NCBI GenBank assembly: GCA_015065385.1
Contig: SVQK01000056.1
Location: 186,001-250,000, forward strand
Reading direction: 5' to 3'
DNA length: 64,000 nt
Origin: Oscillospiraceae bacterium
GTDB taxonomy: Bacteria > Bacillota > Clostridia > Oscillospirales > CAG-272
Positions 1 through 6,921 of the stretch are shown piece after piece; the first letter of the stretch is position 1, and each line of letters begins with the position of its first letter. The notes under the pieces were generated by a model that was not told where the DNA came from, did not search any database, and saw nothing but the letters and a program-made list of their open reading frames with translations. Both the position numbers and the translations under genes were made by a program.

Positions 1-80
1 CCGAGCTTCGCGAAATGAGGCTGAGAGCTGACGTGGATTATGTCGCTATGATGGCGGATATCGAACTGGAGGTGGAATAA
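1..80 (+). CDS. C-terminal end of a phage tail-region protein (partial)
   Basis: The frame starting at base 3 is open from the window edge and ends at TAA 78-80, giving 25 residues rich in Glu, Arg and Met. Its stop overlaps the next start (TAATG), so the two genes are translationally coupled. Too little is present to name a family. Position between an expected tail-fibre/DGR target gene and XkdX suggests a small tail-module protein. Confidence 0.5.
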   Translation, partial: ELREMRLRADVDYVAMMADIELEVE

Positions 81-223
81 TGGAACATTCTGCAAAATTC
101 GAGAAGGTAAAGGCTTACTATAAGTCTGGCCTCTGGAACATCACCAAGGTGAGAAACGCCGTCGTGAAGGGATGGATCACCGAAGCTGAGTTCGAGGAAA
201 TCACAGGAATTACCTACGAATGA
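80..223 (+). CDS. XkdX family phage protein
   Basis: A 47-residue protein starting at ATG 80, which overlaps the previous stop. It has the typical XkdX layout: a short basic N-terminus, a central aromatic stretch (KVKAYYKSGLW), a GWIT turn, then an acidic helix ending EEITGITYE. XkdX proteins are tiny conserved proteins at the end of the tail module of Bacillus and clostridial siphophages; their role is unknown. Its TGA overlaps the ATG of the following gene (ATGA). It is too short for ordinary gene callers, so its identity rests on length, pattern and position. Confidence 0.75.
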   Translation: MEHSAKFEKVKAYYKSGLWNITKVRNAVVKGWITEAEFEEITGITYE

Positions 224-729
224 GCGTAATCGTTCCGAAAAGGAAGCTCTCCCGGTACGAAGCGCTGATCTACGCCGAAACGCTGCAAAAAGAGCTGACT
301 GATTTAATGCTCAGAGATTTCGGGATAAAAGATATGAACCGTATGCTGAGGAATCAGGCGTTTGCAGCGTCCGGCTGTGATATTCGGTCTGAGGAAGAAT
401 ACAGGCTGGCCTGTCGGAAAACAGCGTGGCTGTTCAGTGAGATCAAGAAAAGGATCAATTATCTGACCTCTCTGCTCACAGCCAATCTCAGAGCGGCGCA
501 TTCGAGATTTCCGATGACTCTGCATGAATACGAGATCCGGAGGGACTGCCTGAACGGAGCGATCGTCAACTGTGAGCAGATCAAACAGGAACTGCAAAGA
601 TCCGTTGAAATGTTCGCAGTTGACTTAAACGTATACGAACGCTCTATAAAAGCGATCAACACAGAAATTGAGTTGATAAAGTCTTGGCGATCCCGCGATA
701 ATAAGATCCGAGTAAAGATCAAGGGGTAG
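220..729 (+). CDS. avd: DGR accessory variability protein (Avd-like four-helix bundle)
   Basis: This 169-residue, Lys/Arg-rich and almost wholly helical protein fits the Avd class, basic four-helix-bundle proteins that bind the DGR reverse transcriptase and template RNA. Visible Avd-like features are the N-terminal helix with LTDLMLRDFGI, the central ANLRAAHSRFP segment, an acidic EYEIRRD helix, and the C-terminal ELIKSWRSRDNKI block. It is somewhat longer than the classic Avd of about 125 residues, in line with the longer Avd-like proteins of Firmicutes phages. The start overlaps the XkdX stop and lacks a strong ribosome site, so translation is probably coupled. The adenine-rich template repeat follows directly after its TAG. 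Function is inferred from pattern and context. Confidence 0.7.
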   Translation: MSVIVPKRKLSRYEALIYAETLQKELTDLMLRDFGIKDMNRMLRNQAFAASGCDIRSEEEYRLACRKTAWLFSEIKKRINYLTSLLTANLRAAHSRFPMTLHEYEIRRDCLNGAIVNCEQIKQELQRSVEMFAVDLNVYERSIKAINTEIELIKSWRSRDNKIRVKIKG

Positions 730-731
730 TG

Positions 732-896
732 TCTATTTGCGTTTCTGCGACCAACTTCGCCAATGTCAACAACAATGGCAATGCGAACAACAACAACGCG
801 TCGAACAGCAATGGGGTTCGTCCAGATTCTCTGCCAACAACAGGGAAGGAGACATTATCAATTCCCGGAAGGGATGAAAAACAAAGCCGGACGTAA
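732..896 (+). repeat. DGR template repeat (TR), adenine-rich
   Basis: The space between avd and the reverse transcriptase is an AAC-rich stretch. Read in one frame it encodes ATNFANV, then the Asn-rich core VNNNGNANNNNASNSNG, then VRPDSLP, and it ends at TAA 894-896. This is the usual make-up of DGR templates: AAC codons in surface positions, where adenine-specific mutagenesis can give many residues, followed by a fixed VRPD segment typical of C-type-lectin/FGE-like variable domains. The frame has no start codon of its own, so it is a template and not a gene. The exact TR borders and the initiation of mutagenic homing (IMH) sequence need the matching variable repeat, which lies outside the window. 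Confidence 0.8.
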
Positions 897-929
897 TTTA
901 CTACGGTAAGTATTACTATAACGGTTAAT

Positions 930-2207
930 ATGGCAACAAAATACGAAGACCTTATTTGCGACGCCAATGTTCTTTATAAGGCCTACAAGGCCTCGGTCAA
1001 GGGCAGTAAGTGGAAAGAATCCACTCAGAAGTTCATGCTCAATTTTCTGAGCTATATTTTCGAGCTTCTTGACAAGCTCGTGACGCGGACATATGAAAAC
1101 GGTCCGACCGATGAGTTTGAACTGCATGAACGAGGCCGGATCAGGCCTATCACAAGTCTGTGCGTATCGGACAGAATTATCCGTCACGTTCTCTGCGACG
1201 AGGTGTTTCTGCCGGAAGTGCGGAAGAAGATCATCTACGACAACGGAGCATCCATCAACGGGCGCGGATTGGCTCATTCCAGAAAGAGATTTGAAGTACA
1301 TCTGCGCAGGTACTTCAAAGAATATGGAAACAATGGATACATCCTGTTCGGTGACTTCTCCAAATTCTATGATAATATCGTACATGAGATCGCAAAACGC
1401 GAATTGCTCAAACTGGTTGACGACGATGAATTTGTAGAGTGGCTGCTGACTTTGATATTTAACGGTTTCAGAGTTGACGTCTCTTTCATGACAGATGATG
1501 AATATTCGAAGTGCATGACTTCGTGTTTCAACAAGCTGGATTACCGAGAAATTCCAAAGAGCGAACTGACCGGCGAGAAATACATGGAGAAATCGGTCAA
1601 CATAGGAGATCAGCTGTCACAGATTATCGGAGTTTATTACCCATATAGGATCGACAACTATGTCAAATACGTCCGAAGTCAAAAGTATTACGGGAGATAC
1701 ATGGATGACTTCTATATCATGAATCCGTCAAAAGAAGCGCTTGCAGATATTATGGACCACATCAAAATCATTGCGAGTGAGCTGGGAATACATATCAACG
1801 ATAAGAAAACAAGAATCGTAAAGATCAAAGGGCCCTACCGTTACCTCCAATTTCGTTATGAATTGCTCGATAACGGAAAGATTGTTGTAAAAATCAATCA
1901 GAAGCGCGTGACGTGTATGAGGCAAAAGCTGAAAAAGCTGGCTGCGAAACTTGCTCGCGGTGAAAGAAAATATGAAAATATTGAAGGCATGTTCAGAGGA
2001 TGGATGTGCGAATTCTATAAATATATGTCAAAAGAACAGAGAAAGAATATGCTGTCTTTGTATGAGGATTTATTCAAGAAAACAATTCGGATCATAAAGA
2101 AGCCGAATAATAAGAACAAGATGATCATTGAAGACAGAAACGATGTTCAAAAGGAGGTATCACAGTATGGCTCTGACAATAAAGAAGGTCACAATGCCAG
2201 CGGATAA
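930..2207 (+). CDS. DGR reverse transcriptase
   Basis: A 425-residue RNA-directed DNA polymerase. Finger/palm motifs occur in order: RIRPITSL (motif 2), FGDFSKFYDN with the first catalytic Asp (about residue 143), IGDQLSQ at about 225-231, and GRYMDDFYIM with the catalytic YMDD at about 257-260. A thumb-like Lys-rich C-terminus follows. The [ILV]GxxxSQ form of motif 4 replaces the QGxxxSP of retroviral, retron and group II intron enzymes and is diagnostic of DGR enzymes. There is no maturase or endonuclease domain. The length matches DGR enzymes. The start at ATG 930 has a weak ribosome site. The C-terminus overlaps the start of the amidase gene. It should copy the template RNA with adenine errors into the target gene. 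Confidence 0.92.
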   Translation: MATKYEDLICDANVLYKAYKASVKGSKWKESTQKFMLNFLSYIFELLDKLVTRTYENGPTDEFELHERGRIRPITSLCVSDRIIRHVLCDEVFLPEVRKKIIYDNGASINGRGLAHSRKRFEVHLRRYFKEYGNNGYILFGDFSKFYDNIVHEIAKRELLKLVDDDEFVEWLLTLIFNGFRVDVSFMTDDEYSKCMTSCFNKLDYREIPKSELTGEKYMEKSVNIGDQLSQIIGVYYPYRIDNYVKYVRSQKYYGRYMDDFYIMNPSKEALADIMDHIKIIASELGIHINDKKTRIVKIKGPYRYLQFRYELLDNGKIVVKINQKRVTCMRQKLKKLAAKLARGERKYENIEGMFRGWMCEFYKYMSKEQRKNMLSLYEDLFKKTIRIIKKPNNKNKMIIEDRNDVQKEVSQYGSDNKEGHNASG

Positions 2208-3390
2208 AGTACCCATAAAGTGCCCGTATACAATGACGCCGACAAGAATCGTCATCCACAATACGGCGAATGACGCCAGCGCGCTGAATGAAATCAAATA
2301 CATGCAGTCCAACAATAATCAGGTTTCCTTTCATTATGCCGTTGACGATAAGATGGCTGTGCAGGGGATCGAGCTTTGGCGGAACGCATGGCACGCCGGA
2401 GACGGCGGAAGCGAGAAAAGCCTCGGAAATCGGCAGGGAATTGCCATCGAGATCTGTTATTCCAAGTCCGGCGGCGAGCGGTTTATCAAGGCCGAACAGA
2501 ACGCCGCAGAACTTGCCGCGCAGCTTTTGATCGATTTCGGCTGGGGGCTCGATAAAATCACGAAGCATCAGGATTACTCCGGCAAATACTGTCCGCACAG
2601 GACGCTTGACATGGGCTGGGATCGGTTTGTAAAAATGGTCGAAGAGAAACGCAACGCTCTGCTCAAAGCGAACAAAGCCGCGGATGTGACCAAAACGACG
2701 CTGAACGGCTATACGATCGAGCGGGCAAAAGACTTCTCCATCCTGTACTGGGACAAGTCCAAGAAGAAGGGAACCGCACAGTCTTACATCAACGGAGGAT
2801 TCTTCGGAGTTTACAAAGAGGGTAACATAACATTTACCCTGCCTGTCGGAAACCTCATTTGCGATGTGATCCCGGACAGTCGGCTTGTCTATTCGGTTCA
2901 GAAGTACTGGAAGCCTTATGTGAGCGGCGGAAAATTCCGTTACGGAACCGCTGACAATGTTTCGGGTCAGTTCCGTGGAAAGAAGGTCACGACGCTGGTT
3001 CTTCCGACAAACGGAGCTCCCTATGTGGACGAGCTGTCCGCTGCTCCCGTTTCCTCGCGCTATGCCATTTCCGGCATTCCGGTCATTCGGAATGGGGTGG
3101 ATGTTAGTTACAACAGTTTCGTCAAACCTCAGGGCTGGGACGATTCGCCTTTCTATGCGACGAGCCGTAATTTCATCGGGCTGAAGGGAACGTCTCTGTG
3201 GATCGTCACGGGAACTTCGAAAACCGCAAATTTCGTTGCCACATCGGAAGTTTATGAAAAGATCAAAGACTTTGGATTCAACGATCTGATCGCGCTGGAC
3301 GGCGGAGGCTCTTACTACCACAAGTATGAAGGAAAGGCGGCCTTTGTCTGGAGCGACCGGGATGTCAGCAATCTGGTGGCGTTCGGATGA
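2167..3390 (+). CDS. Phage endolysin: N-acetylmuramoyl-L-alanine amidase with C-terminal phosphodiester glycosidase (NAGPA) domain
   Basis: The start is ATG 2167, preceded by AAGGAGG at about 2151 and lying inside the 3' end of the reverse transcriptase gene; the product is 407 residues. Residues about 20-160 form an amidase_2 (T7 lysozyme-like) domain with likely zinc ligands in RIVIHNTAND, NAWHAGDGG and YCPHRTLD, expected to cut the MurNAc-L-Ala bond. Residues about 190-407 match the NAGPA-like phosphodiester alpha-GlcNAcase domain (INGGFFG near its start, DLIALDGGGS near its end). No signal peptide is seen, so it would need the holin to leave the cell. The two-domain layout is known in some clostridial prophages; the substrate of the second domain is not established. 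Confidence 0.85.
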   Translation: MALTIKKVTMPADKVPIKCPYTMTPTRIVIHNTANDASALNEIKYMQSNNNQVSFHYAVDDKMAVQGIELWRNAWHAGDGGSEKSLGNRQGIAIEICYSKSGGERFIKAEQNAAELAAQLLIDFGWGLDKITKHQDYSGKYCPHRTLDMGWDRFVKMVEEKRNALLKANKAADVTKTTLNGYTIERAKDFSILYWDKSKKKGTAQSYINGGFFGVYKEGNITFTLPVGNLICDVIPDSRLVYSVQKYWKPYVSGGKFRYGTADNVSGQFRGKKVTTLVLPTNGAPYVDELSAAPVSSRYAISGIPVIRNGVDVSYNSFVKPQGWDDSPFYATSRNFIGLKGTSLWIVTGTSKTANFVATSEVYEKIKDFGFNDLIALDGGGSYYHKYEGKAAFVWSDRDVSNLVAFG

Positions 3391-3746
3391 AGAAAGATAC
3401 GGTGCTTTGGGCGCGGCAGTACTCCAAGCGTCTGATTACATTTCTGCTCGCGGCGTGGGCCATCGGAGCCGTGATCGGGGTAATCTATGAATTCATACGT
3501 CTCATTGCGGCCCCGGAGATGGCTTCTATGGATTCCTTCTATATTTATCTCGCGGTTCCGTTGACGTGCGGGATCCCGTCTTATGTGATCCCGAATGTTT
3601 TCCTCAACAAGGAAAAGGTGCGGCAGGGGTACGATCCGGCATACGATTTGAAATATCTTGAAAAAGAAGACATGACCGGAGAAGGGATCGGAGAACCGAA
3701 CGAAGGCATGGAAACCGCAATCGAGCAGGTATCGATGGATATTTGA
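3387..3746 (+). CDS. Small phage membrane protein of the lysis cassette
   Basis: A 119-residue protein whose ATG overlaps the lysin stop (ATGA). Two hydrophobic segments are visible, at about residues 15-37 (LITFLLAAWAIGAVIGVIYE) and 52-70, followed by a charged tail rich in Glu and Lys. The layout fits a class II holin-like or spanin-like accessory membrane protein, but I cannot assign a family. Coupling to the lysin suggests a role in lysis or superinfection control. Confidence 0.6.
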   Translation: MKKDTVLWARQYSKRLITFLLAAWAIGAVIGVIYEFIRLIAAPEMASMDSFYIYLAVPLTCGIPSYVIPNVFLNKEKVRQGYDPAYDLKYLEKEDMTGEGIGEPNEGMETAIEQVSMDI

Positions 3747-3790
3747 AACAAACGTGGAAAGGACGCTGAACAGCGCACGGGTATATCACT

Positions 3791-4224
3791 TTGAAAGAAT
3801 TTCTGCTTGCCTTGCTCGGAGGCGGCGTGGCTGTAACGGTTGTCGAAACAATAAAAGAGGCAATCGCCTGGCATCGGAACCGTAAGGCTCAGCTCGAAGA
3901 CAGAAGGGAAGAGGAGCTGAAGCGAAAAACGGAAGAAAGAATCCGAAATCTCGAAACAACTGTAGAGAAAGTCGAAAAAATGGTGATGATCCTTCTGGAA
4001 AGCCAAAAGAATTCACTATTTGACCGGATACAGTATCTTGCAAGAAATACATTGCGGAAGGTGCGATCGATGTGGACGACCTTCGGGCATTGAACGCGCT
4101 CTACCGGAGTTATCACGGTTACACGGACGATCACGGTGTGTATCACGAAGGCGTCGGTGGAAACGGCGATCTTGAAGACCTGATGAAGATCGTTCGCAAG
4201 CTGCCGCTCAAAGATTTGAAATGA
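3791..4224 (+). pseudogene. Phage coiled-coil membrane-anchored protein, interrupted by a frameshift
   Basis: The reading frame begins at TTG 3791 with a short membrane anchor (LLALLGGGVAVTVVETI) and a long charged coiled coil. It continues correctly to about 4047 and then falls into a short nonsense tail ending at 4093. One base earlier the sequence continues as YIAEGAIDVDDLRALNALYR and VGGNGDLEDLM to TGA 4222-4224, the usual C-terminus of this family of phage lysis-region proteins. Adding a single A in the run AGAAATAC would restore LARKYIAEG. So this is either a one-base deletion, an assembly error in a homopolymer, or a programmed minus-one slip. No clear ribosome site precedes the TTG. 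Confidence 0.65.
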
Positions 4225-4237
4225 CGGAGGAATCAAA

Positions 4238-4492
4238 ATGAATTCTGAATTTGTAAAGAAATTCCTGTCGAGGAAGTTTCTCGTGTCTCTCATCGGAATG
4301 ATCGTCGGGCTGGCGATCGCTCTCGGTGCGGACAGTTCCGAAATCATGCAGGTTGCCGGAGCAATTACGTCCGCCGTATCCGCAGTCAGCTACATTTTCG
4401 GCGAGGCAAAGATCGACGCGGCCGCTGTGGAGCCGATTCCGCTTCTTCCCGCTCCCAAGAGCGATTCGGATGAAGTAAACGACTGGAAATGA
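4238..4492 (+). CDS. Putative phage holin
   Basis: An 84-residue protein with ATG 4238 behind an ACGGAGG ribosome site. A basic N-terminus (VKKFLSRKF) is followed by a hydrophobic helix (LVSLIGMIVGLAIALGA, about residues 15-31), a second weakly hydrophobic helix (about 35-53) and a short acidic soluble tail. Small proteins of this form next to the lysin are holins or holin-like proteins in clostridial phages; they permeabilise the membrane at the end of the lytic cycle. It closes the late operon, as a terminator follows directly. Confidence 0.7.
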   Translation: MNSEFVKKFLSRKFLVSLIGMIVGLAIALGADSSEIMQVAGAITSAVSAVSYIFGEAKIDAAAVEPIPLLPAPKSDSDEVNDWK

Positions 4493-4504
4493 TATTTGAA
4501 GAAG

Positions 4505-4535
4505 AGCCGCTTGGGGTATTCTCGAGCGGCTTTTT
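4505..4535 (+). terminator. Rho-independent terminator of the prophage late operon
   Basis: A GC-rich stem (AGCCGCT pairing with AGCGGCT) with a short loop is followed by a run of T, directly after the holin gene. Confidence 0.85.
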
Positions 4536-4618
4536 CATTCTCTCTTCTTTTTTTGTGCACGCGGGTGATGATGAAGTGTGGTAGAATCGCACCGGAACAA
4601 AACTCACGGAGGTGTTTT

Positions 4619-4822
4619 ATGAAAAGATCAGATCTGCCCATTGAGAGCCGTTACGCAATAACGATTGAGGAAGCTGCCGGTTATTCTTTGATTGGGGAGA
4701 ACCGACTGCGTAAGATCATAGAGTGCGATCAAACGCTCGAATGGGTCATGCATGTCGGATCACAGGTAAGAATCAAGAGGGAACTGTTTGAGAGGTGGCT
4801 GGATGAGCAGTACCATCTTTGA
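4619..4822 (+). CDS. xis: Excisionase (Tn916 Xis-like)
   Basis: A 67-residue protein starting at ATG 4619 behind ACGGAGG. The pattern RYAITIEEAAGYSLIGENRL with IKRELFERWLDEQ is the winged-helix MerR-like fold of Tn916-type excisionases, which bend DNA at the attachment site to drive excision. It lies directly upstream of the integrase, the usual xis-int order. Known family members have a similar length (about 67 residues). Confidence 0.85.
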   Translation: MKRSDLPIESRYAITIEEAAGYSLIGENRLRKIIECDQTLEWVMHVGSQVRIKRELFERWLDEQYHL

Positions 4823-4832
4823 AACGGAGAGC

Positions 4833-4861
4833 TTGACAAAGGAGACCATGAGTGGTATAAT
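4833..4861 (+). promoter_or_regulatory. Promoter of the integrase gene
   Basis: TTGACA at 4833-4838 and TATAAT at 4856-4861, both perfect consensus, with a 17-bp spacer. Confidence 0.85.
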
Positions 4862-4909
4862 GTCCCTAACACATATCTACCACGAGCATCTTTTGTCAGA
4901 AAGGAGCAA

Positions 4910-6181
4910 ATGATGCCGCAACGCAAAGACATGAAAAACCGGAACTTGCTTCCGGGTGAGTACCAAAAATCTGATGGGAGGTATGAGTATCGTTACACAG
5001 ATACAAATGGAAAACAGCGTTCTGTGTACAGTTGGATGCTGACACAGACTGATCGTCCCCCGGCAGGAAAATCATCACCGAAGTGCCTTCGGGAAATCGA
5101 ACGCGAGATCGCAAAAGATTTGCAGGACGAGATAGATAGATTCAAGGCACGAAAAATGACGCTCAACGCTTTCTATCTGGACTACATCGAGAATAAAAAG
5201 GAACTCAAGGAAACCACCAGAGTGAACTATAAATATATGTACAAAACCTTTGTGTGGGAGGAGTTTGGCGCAAAAAAGCTGCCGGACATTAAGTATTCCG
5301 ATGTAAAGAGATTCTACAATCATCTCATGCGGGACTGTCACATGAAACCCAACACACTTGAGACAATCCACACAATCTTGCATCCGATTTTCGGCACGGC
5401 GGTTCGCGACGGCTACATTCGCACAAACCCCACGGACGGGGTTATGGCAGAGATCAAGAAAAGTAACGATTGGGAGAAACCAAAACGTCATGCTTTGACT
5501 GAGTCGCAACAGATCGCGTTCATAGAGTACATTCGCGACCATCAAACCTATAGTCATTGGCTGCCGCTCATGACGGTTCTGCTCGGGACAGGCGGGCGTG
5601 TCGGAGAAATTCTCGGTCTGACTTGGGACGATGTGGATTTTAGCAATGAAGTTATCAATATCAATCATAATCTACTCTACCACATCAGCGAAGAAACTGG
5701 AAAGGCAAAACTGTCTGTCGGTACACCAAAGACCCGCTCCGGCGAAAGAGAGATTCCAATGTTTTCGGCAGTCAAGGAAACGCTGCTAAAGCTCTATGAG
5801 GAGCAAAAATGCGATGGCTTCTGTAAAACAAATGTGGACGGGTATACAGGTTTCATCTTTATGAACCGATTCGGAGACGTACTTACACCGCCTTGCGTAA
5901 ACCGGGTCATCAATCGTGTTCTACGTGATTATAATATTGAGGAAGGAATGCGCGCGGAAAAGGAAGACCGGGAGCCGACATATCTCCCACACTTCTCGGT
6001 GCACAATCTGCGGCACACATTCTGTACGAGGATGTGCGAGAACGAAACCAATCTGAAAATCATTCAAGAGATCATGGGCCACTCCGATATCACCACGACG
6101 ATGGACATCTACAACGAAGCGACGCGGGAAAAGAAGCGGGAATCGTTCTCCAATCTCGAAGGAAAGATGAAGATCTGCTGA
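4910..6181 (+). CDS. int: Tyrosine integrase (Tn916/Lambda type)
   Basis: A 423-residue site-specific recombinase with ATG 4910 behind AAGGAG (a second in-frame ATG follows at once). The N-terminus (about 1-60) resembles the AP2-like arm-binding domain, about 75-170 is the SAM-like core-binding domain, and about 190-420 is the catalytic domain. Catalytic residues are visible: Arg in GTGGRVGEILGL, His-x-x-Arg in HNLRHTF, His in MGHSD, and the nucleophile Tyr in TMDIY near the C-terminus. It inserts and, with Xis, excises this prophage. The attachment site lies just downstream, at the border with the metG fragment. Confidence 0.95.
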   Translation: MMPQRKDMKNRNLLPGEYQKSDGRYEYRYTDTNGKQRSVYSWMLTQTDRPPAGKSSPKCLREIEREIAKDLQDEIDRFKARKMTLNAFYLDYIENKKELKETTRVNYKYMYKTFVWEEFGAKKLPDIKYSDVKRFYNHLMRDCHMKPNTLETIHTILHPIFGTAVRDGYIRTNPTDGVMAEIKKSNDWEKPKRHALTESQQIAFIEYIRDHQTYSHWLPLMTVLLGTGGRVGEILGLTWDDVDFSNEVININHNLLYHISEETGKAKLSVGTPKTRSGEREIPMFSAVKETLLKLYEEQKCDGFCKTNVDGYTGFIFMNRFGDVLTPPCVNRVINRVLRDYNIEEGMRAEKEDREPTYLPHFSVHNLRHTFCTRMCENETNLKIIQEIMGHSDITTTMDIYNEATREKKRESFSNLEGKMKIC

Positions 6182-6385
6182 TTCTCCGGTCGTACCAGCT
6201 TTACCAATTTTACCATTTTTTCTACCAATTTTGGCGCGGCCACTTCATGAGATTTTAAGAAGTTTCGTGAAGGGAGGAAAGCGGCGGCCAAAAGTAAGCG
6301 TGATGCAGATAGCTGAAAATGACGTTATAGCACAATGTATCAAGTTATAAAAGCGTAGAATTTTGATGGGCAAAAATTCCCGACA
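6182..6385 (+). other. Right prophage end (attR region) with T-rich arm-like repeats
   Basis: A 204-base non-coding stretch between int and the metG fragment. It begins with T-rich direct repeats (ACCAATTTTACCA at about 6202 and TACCAATTTTGG at about 6223), which look like integrase arm sites. Base use changes from AT-rich phage DNA to GC-rich host DNA at about 6390, so the core crossover site is probably between about 6340 and 6395. The exact core cannot be fixed without the left end of the prophage. Confidence 0.5.
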
Positions 6386-6853
6386 ATGAAGAGCCTTGAC
6401 AAGAAGTCCGACGCTCCGAAGTCTGCGGCGGAAGAGCAGAAGACGGCGGACGCTGCTCCTGTTGCCGAGGAAAAGATCGACTTCTCGAATGTGGAGATCG
6501 AGCCGCTGTTTCAGGATTTCGTGGATTTTGAGACCTTCTCGAAGTCCGATTTCCGGGCGGTCAAAGTGCTGGCGTGCGAGGCGGTCCCGAAGTCGAAGAA
6601 GCTGTTGAAATTCACGTTGGACGACGGTACGGGCGAAAACCGGACGATCCTCTCCGGCATTCACGCCTTCTACGAGCCGGAAGAGCTTGTCGGCAAGACC
6701 TGCGTAGCCATCACCAACCTTCCGCCGCGCCCCATGATGGGGATCGATTCCTGCGGGATGCTTCTGAGCGCGATCCATCACGAGAACGGGGAAGAGAAGC
6801 TCCACCTTCTGATGCTGGATCCCCACATCCCCGCCGGCGCGAAACTGTATTGA
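6386..6853 (+). pseudogene. metG: C-terminal tRNA-binding domain of methionyl-tRNA synthetase, cut off by the prophage
   Basis: A 155-residue ORF made of a low-complexity linker (about 1-38) and an EMAP/Trbp111-type OB-fold domain, as found at the C-terminus of bacterial MetRS. Diagnostic stretches are FETFSKSDFRAVKV, LKFTLDDG, ILSGIHAFYEPEEL, NLPPRPMMGI and SCGMLLSA. The catalytic Rossmann domain and anticodon-binding domain are missing; in-frame stop TAG 6356 lies upstream. The simplest reading is that the prophage integrated within metG and that the catalytic part lies beyond the left prophage end. It could still be translated from ATG 6386 as a free tRNA-binding protein, but no ribosome site of note precedes it. 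Confidence 0.8.
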
Positions 6854-6874
6854 GCAAATCCGAATCAAACAAAG

Positions 6875-6908
6875 AACCGACTGTCGGACATACGGCAGCC
6901 GGTTTTTT
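6875..6908 (+). terminator. Rho-independent terminator downstream of metG
   Basis: AACCG-ACTGTCG pairs with CGGCAGC-CGGTT around a short loop and ends in TTTTTT. Confidence 0.85.
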
Positions 6909-6921
6909 CATGGGATGGAGA

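Noticed and set aside
930-2207. Reading the reverse transcriptase as a retron or group II intron enzyme
   Set aside because: Motif 4 is IGDQLSQ, there is no maturase domain, no msr/msd or intron RNA structure, and an Avd-like gene and A-rich template are adjacent.
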